Assembly: GCA_021209335.1 (NCBI GenBank)
Contig: JAJOIN010000026.1
Span: forward strand, 1-55,361
Origin: Aeromonadaceae bacterium
Lineage (GTDB): Bacteria > Pseudomonadota > Gammaproteobacteria > Enterobacterales > Aeromonadaceae
DNA length: 55,361 nt
Direction: 5' to 3'
Shown piece after piece: positions 51,799-55,361 of this stretch. The number at the start of each line of letters is the position of its first letter. Within the stretch, counting starts at the first letter, position 1. The notes under the pieces are model-generated. The model was not told the DNA's origin. It saw nothing but the letters and a program-made list of their open reading frames with translations, and searched no databases. A program made the translations under genes and the position numbers.

Positions 51799-54423
51799 GT
51801 GACAATGAGATCGAGGATCATGAAGGCCGCCCTGTTTGCGGTGGCATTCGCGCTTGGGTTGATGCCGGCCCAGGCCGCCATTCCTGCCAACATGATGGCC
51901 CAGTTCAGCCAGCTCTCTCCTGCCCAACAGGAGGCACTGGCTGCTCAGTACGGCTTGGATGTGAATGAATTGCGCGGCCAAACCGGCGCAAGCCAGCCGC
52001 AGGCGATTATGCCTTCCCTGAATGATCGCCAGGTAAAGCCCTCACAGGCCAGCCAGCGCCTACAGTTGGCGGCTAAGGCCCCCAAGAGCCTGCAGCCCTT
52101 TGGCTATAACGTCTTTGCCGGCCAGCCCACCTCGCAAACCCCGCTGGCCGATATCCCGGTTCCGGATGACTATGTGGTGGGGCCGGGGGATGAGCTGCGT
52201 ATCCAGCTGTTTGGCAAGGAAAACGCCAACTACAAGCTGACCGTTAATCGGGAGGGCAGCGTGGACTTTCCCAAGCTGGGCCCCATCAGCGTGGCTGGGC
52301 TCACCTTCCGCCAGGTGAGCGATACCCTGCAGGCCAGGGTGGCCGAGCAGTTTATCGGGGTTGAGGCAGCCATCAGCTTCGGCACCCTGCGTACCATGCA
52401 GATCTTCGTGATGGGCGATGCCTATCAACCCGGGGCCTATAACGTCAATGCCCTGACCACGGTCACCCAGGCGCTGCAGATCGCCGGCGGCATCGATACG
52501 GTGGGCTCCTTGCGCAAGATCCAGGTCAAGCGCGGAGGCCAGACGATACAAGAGGTGGACCTGTACAAGCTGCTCATCTGGGGGAACAACGAGCAGGATA
52601 TTCGCCTGCGGCCCGGAGATACCGTCTTCATTCCCGCCAAGGGGGTGGAGGTGAGCATTGCCGGGCTCGTTAAGCGGCCCGCCATCTATGAGCTGTCGGG
52701 CCCTGCGGCTTTAAGCAATGTGCTGGCGCTGGCTGGCGGTCTCAAGGCGGAGGCCATCAACAGCATTACCGTGACTCGTCGCGCCGAAACCGGCCTCAAG
52801 GTGTTCTCGCTGGAGCTGGCAAAGCGCGCCGACCGCAACTTCACCATTCGGGATGGCGACAAGATAGAGGTGCTGCCCAGCACCACTGAATACAGCAAGG
52901 CCGTCGCCCTCAAGGGGGCCGTGGTGCGCGAAGGAGCCTACAGCTACCAGCCAGGCATGCGCATCAGCCAACTGATCAAGGACTCCCGTCGCGATCTCAA
53001 AGTCTCGGCAGATCTGGATTACGCCCTGGTGGTGCGGGAGATGAATCCGCAGCATGAGATAGAGGTGCGCCAGTTTAACCTGGGACGGGCCATCACCCAA
53101 CCGGGCAGTGCCGATGATCTGCCCCTGCAGGCTCGGGATCAGGTGCTCATCTTCAGCCGTGCCATTTCCAACGACTTTACCAAGAAAGTTGCGACAAGGG
53201 ACATCCAAGCCAAGGACAGTAAGAGTCGAGAGGATAAATTGGTTACTGATTCTGCCACCGGGGCCGTGGTAACTCATGAGGCATTGGAGGCCAAGGGAGA
53301 CGTTACCCTGACGGAAGTATCGAAAAAAGCCGGCATGCTAGATCAGGCCGCCGACAGCCGTGAGGCCCTGTTGCAGCCGGTGCTGGAAAAGCTCAAGGCC
53401 CAGGCCAGCCGCCAGCAGCCGGTGCAGATCGCCGAGGTGCGCGGCGAGGTCAAGTTCCCAGGTGTCTACCCCATAGGCCATGCCAGCACACTGGCGGATC
53501 TGATCACCGCAGCCGGTGGCCTCAACGAGCCGGCCTATGTGGCGGAGCTGTCGCGGGTGCAGGAGCAGGCTGATGGCGGGCTTAGCATAGTGCATCAGCG
53601 CTACCCCCTGAGCGAGCTAGCCAAGGGCAGTGGCTCGCCGCGGGCCAAGTCCAAAGACAGCCTGAGTATCCTGGCCAACCCGGACTGGCGGGAGGAGGCC
53701 ACGGTGCAGCTGTTTGGTGAGGTCAAATATCCCGGCACCTACACGGTGCGTCGTGGTGAAACCATAGGCACCTTGCTGCAACGTGCCGGCGGCCTGACCG
53801 ACTATGCCAATGCCAAAGGGGTGATCTTTGCTCGGGAATCCCTGCGCAAGCAGGAAGCAGATCGGCTCAACTACATCAAGGAGCAGCTGCGCCAGGAGAT
53901 CTCCACCCTGGCCCTGCGCCGGCAGACCAGCAATGCGACCTATCGCACCAGCCCCACAGAGGCGGTGGGCCTGGTTGATCAGCTGGAAAACACCCAGGCC
54001 ATCGGCCGGATGACCATCAACCTGCCGGCCATCCTGGCCGGGCAGAAGAACATGGATCTCATCCTGGAAAATGGTGACAAGCTCTATGTGCCCACCTTCC
54101 AGAACGTCATCTCCGTGGTGGGGCAGGTGCAGCTGCCCTCCTCGCATATCTTCGAGCCGGGGCTGAGCGTACAGGAGTATCTGGACAAGGCCGGTGGCAC
54201 CAAGAAACAGGCCGACACGGATCGCATCTATGTGATCAAGGCCGATGGCTCCGTGATGCTGCCGGACTCCAGCTACTGGTTTAGCCGCCGCAGCGGCGCC
54301 CTGGAGCCGGGGGATACCATAGTGGCACCCATCGATTCGGACTACCTGGACAGCCTGAGCACCTGGACCTCCGCGACCCAGATCCTCTATCAACTGGGCG
54401 TGGCCTGGTCGGCCATCAAGTAA
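51799..54423 (+). CDS. Large SLBB-domain polysaccharide export protein (Wza/OtnA-like)
   Basis: Outer membrane/periplasmic polysaccharide export protein. It has 874 residues, more than twice the length of E. coli Wza (379). The signal peptide ends LGLMPAQA with no lipobox Cys. The Poly_export motif is VPDDYVVGPGDELRIQLFGK (about 115-135). At least five or six SLBB-type repeats follow (for example VMGDAYQPGAYNVNALTTV, IAEVRGEVKFPGVYPIG, LFGEVKYPGTYTVRRGE, VVGQVQLPSSHIF). It resembles OtnA/WbfF of Vibrio cholerae O139. GTG at 51799 has better spacing to AGGA than the ATG at 51805. Confidence 0.88.
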   Translation: MTMRSRIMKAALFAVAFALGLMPAQAAIPANMMAQFSQLSPAQQEALAAQYGLDVNELRGQTGASQPQAIMPSLNDRQVKPSQASQRLQLAAKAPKSLQPFGYNVFAGQPTSQTPLADIPVPDDYVVGPGDELRIQLFGKENANYKLTVNREGSVDFPKLGPISVAGLTFRQVSDTLQARVAEQFIGVEAAISFGTLRTMQIFVMGDAYQPGAYNVNALTTVTQALQIAGGIDTVGSLRKIQVKRGGQTIQEVDLYKLLIWGNNEQDIRLRPGDTVFIPAKGVEVSIAGLVKRPAIYELSGPAALSNVLALAGGLKAEAINSITVTRRAETGLKVFSLELAKRADRNFTIRDGDKIEVLPSTTEYSKAVALKGAVVREGAYSYQPGMRISQLIKDSRRDLKVSADLDYALVVREMNPQHEIEVRQFNLGRAITQPGSADDLPLQARDQVLIFSRAISNDFTKKVATRDIQAKDSKSREDKLVTDSATGAVVTHEALEAKGDVTLTEVSKKAGMLDQAADSREALLQPVLEKLKAQASRQQPVQIAEVRGEVKFPGVYPIGHASTLADLITAAGGLNEPAYVAELSRVQEQADGGLSIVHQRYPLSELAKGSGSPRAKSKDSLSILANPDWREEATVQLFGEVKYPGTYTVRRGETIGTLLQRAGGLTDYANAKGVIFARESLRKQEADRLNYIKEQLRQEISTLALRRQTSNATYRTSPTEAVGLVDQLENTQAIGRMTINLPAILAGQKNMDLILENGDKLYVPTFQNVISVVGQVQLPSSHIFEPGLSVQEYLDKAGGTKKQADTDRIYVIKADGSVMLPDSSYWFSRRSGALEPGDTIVAPIDSDYLDSLSTWTSATQILYQLGVAWSAIK

Positions 54424-54428
54424 GCCTG

Positions 54429-54454
54429 GGCGGCACGCAGCCATGCGTGCCGCC
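54429..54454 (+). repeat. Strong hairpin between the export and chain-length genes
   Basis: Arms GGCGGCACGCA / TGCGTGCCGCC (11 bp) with a 4-nt loop, 5 bp after the stop. There is no T-run, so it may protect or tune mRNA levels rather than terminate. Confidence 0.65.
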
Positions 54455-54493
54455 AACTCATTGGCTAATACCAGCAATCAAGAAGCGGAACGC

Positions 54494-55361
54494 ATGAAAA
54501 AAGAACAGATGACACTGCCGCCGGCGCCCTGGGCAAACGGCTATGGCGGCAGCGAGGACGAGATAGACCTGATGGAGCTGTTTGCCGCCTTATGGCGCGG
54601 CAAGCTGTGGATCCTGGCCACCACGGTACTGGGCGCCGCCCTGGCGGTGGCGGTGGCCCTTTGGCTGCCGAATATTTTCCATGCCGAAGCCAAGCTGGCA
54701 CCCTCTGCCGAGCAGCAGGGTGGTGGCTTGAGTGCCCTGGCCGCTCAATTCGGCGGCCTGGCCAGTCTGGCAGGCATCAGTCTGGGGGGCGGTGGCACCG
54801 ACAAGACGGGGCTGGCGGTAGAGGTGGCCAAGTCTCGGCAGTTTCTCACCGGCTTTATCCGGCAACACCATCTGGAGGTAGCCATCATGGCGGCCACGGG
54901 CATGGACAAGGCCACCGGCGAACTCATCATAGATCCGGAACTCTATGATCTGGCTCAGAAGAAATGGGTACGAGAGGTGAAACCTGGTCAGAGCGTCGAG
55001 CCCACCGATTGGGAGCTGTTCAAGGCGTTCTCCAAGCTGGTAAGCGTGGATCAGGACAAAAAATCGGGGTTAGTCACCATAGGGGTGGATTATTACTCCC
55101 CAGAGCTGGTCAAACAGTGGGTGGACTGGCTGGTAGCGGATCTCAATGCCGTGATGAAGCAGCAGGATCTGGCGGATACCCAGCGCAACATCGCCTATCT
55201 CAAGGATCAGCTGGCTCGCACCTCGGTGGCTGACATGCAGACGGTGTTTTACAAGCTGATCGAAGAGCAGACCAAGACCCTGATGCTGGCGGAGGTCAAC
55301 CCGGACTATGTGTTCAAGACCCTGGATCCGGCTGTGGTGCCAGAGGAGAAGGCTAAGCCCA
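54494..55361 (+). CDS. Wzz-type polysaccharide chain-length determinant (3' partial)
   Basis: Inner membrane polysaccharide co-polymerase; 289 codons are visible from the ATG at 54494 and the frame runs off the window. It has an N-terminal DEIDLMELFAALWRGKLWIL and a first membrane helix (about 37-58), followed by a periplasmic part with a Gly-rich stretch (LAGISLGGGG) and a helical region (WLVADLNAVMKQQDLADTQR). No second membrane helix is seen yet. Order after the SLBB exporter fits OtnB/Wzz of Vibrio capsule/O-antigen loci. Confidence 0.88.
   Translation, partial: MKKEQMTLPPAPWANGYGGSEDEIDLMELFAALWRGKLWILATTVLGAALAVAVALWLPNIFHAEAKLAPSAEQQGGGLSALAAQFGGLASLAGISLGGGGTDKTGLAVEVAKSRQFLTGFIRQHHLEVAIMAATGMDKATGELIIDPELYDLAQKKWVREVKPGQSVEPTDWELFKAFSKLVSVDQDKKSGLVTIGVDYYSPELVKQWVDWLVADLNAVMKQQDLADTQRNIAYLKDQLARTSVADMQTVFYKLIEEQTKTLMLAEVNPDYVFKTLDPAVVPEEKAKP

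Noticed and set aside
1-55361. CRISPR array, rRNA, prophage or toxin-antitoxin genes
   Set aside because: Looked for short regularly spaced repeats and the usual gene families; none seen.

Overview
The window reads as a contiguous chromosomal stretch of a GC-rich gammaproteobacterium with a polar flagellum. The order fliK-L-M-N-O-P-Q-R-flhB-flhA-flhF-flhG-fliA-cheY-Z-A-B-ParC/ParP-cheW-DUF2802 is the arrangement known from Vibrio, Aeromonas, Shewanella and Pseudomonas. The blocks aroF-tyrA//pheA-raiA and mltD-gloB-methyltransferase//rnhA-dnaQ match Vibrionales, Aeromonadales and Enterobacterales. I infer an Aeromonadales-like organism (Aeromonas, Oceanimonas or Zobellella type), but the genus cannot be fixed by eye.

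Layout. 1-18.5 kb: flagellar export gate, C-ring, polar placement proteins (FlhF/FlhG), sigma-28 and a complete chemotaxis core. A sigma-54-type promoter stands before flhA. 18.6-20.9 kb, opposite strand: a stand-alone FlhB C-terminal-domain protein and a second, large FliK-like protein, behind a sequence that fits a sigma-28 promoter. 21.1-26.3 kb: mlaA, then aromatic amino acid genes. These are aroF with a TyrR box, tyrA broken by a 1-bp frameshift, and pheA with a Phe-rich leader peptide and attenuator. They are followed by ribosome-hibernation gene raiA with a near-consensus CRP site. 26.6-34.4 kb: a GAF-PAS-GGDEF-EAL protein, Slt70-type lytic transglycosylase, a GalR-like repressor, an SDR-type oxidoreductase/epimerase and an EEP-superfamily lipoprotein. 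34.5-39.1 kb: a tripartite macA-macB-outer membrane factor operon.

38.9-43.6 kb: a 2377-bp direct tandem duplication. Each copy holds a whole mltD. The duplication also left a decapitated gloB and a 3' scrap of the outer-membrane-factor gene at the junction. The copies are mosaic: about 920 bp diverge clearly (roughly 10 percent), while the remaining about 1455 bp look identical. This is the most unusual structure in the window.

43.2-48.9 kb: intact gloB, a methyltransferase, rnhA divergent from dnaQ, a TIGR03503-type membrane protein and ackA (without pta next to it). 49.0-55.4 kb: galE, then the start of a surface polysaccharide locus. This has a TATAAT promoter, a roughly 310-nt leader with a JUMPStart/ops element (RfaH recruitment), wzi, a large SLBB-repeat exporter of the Wza/OtnA kind, and a Wzz-type chain-length protein cut by the window edge.

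I see no CRISPR array, rRNA, tRNA, transposase or prophage gene.
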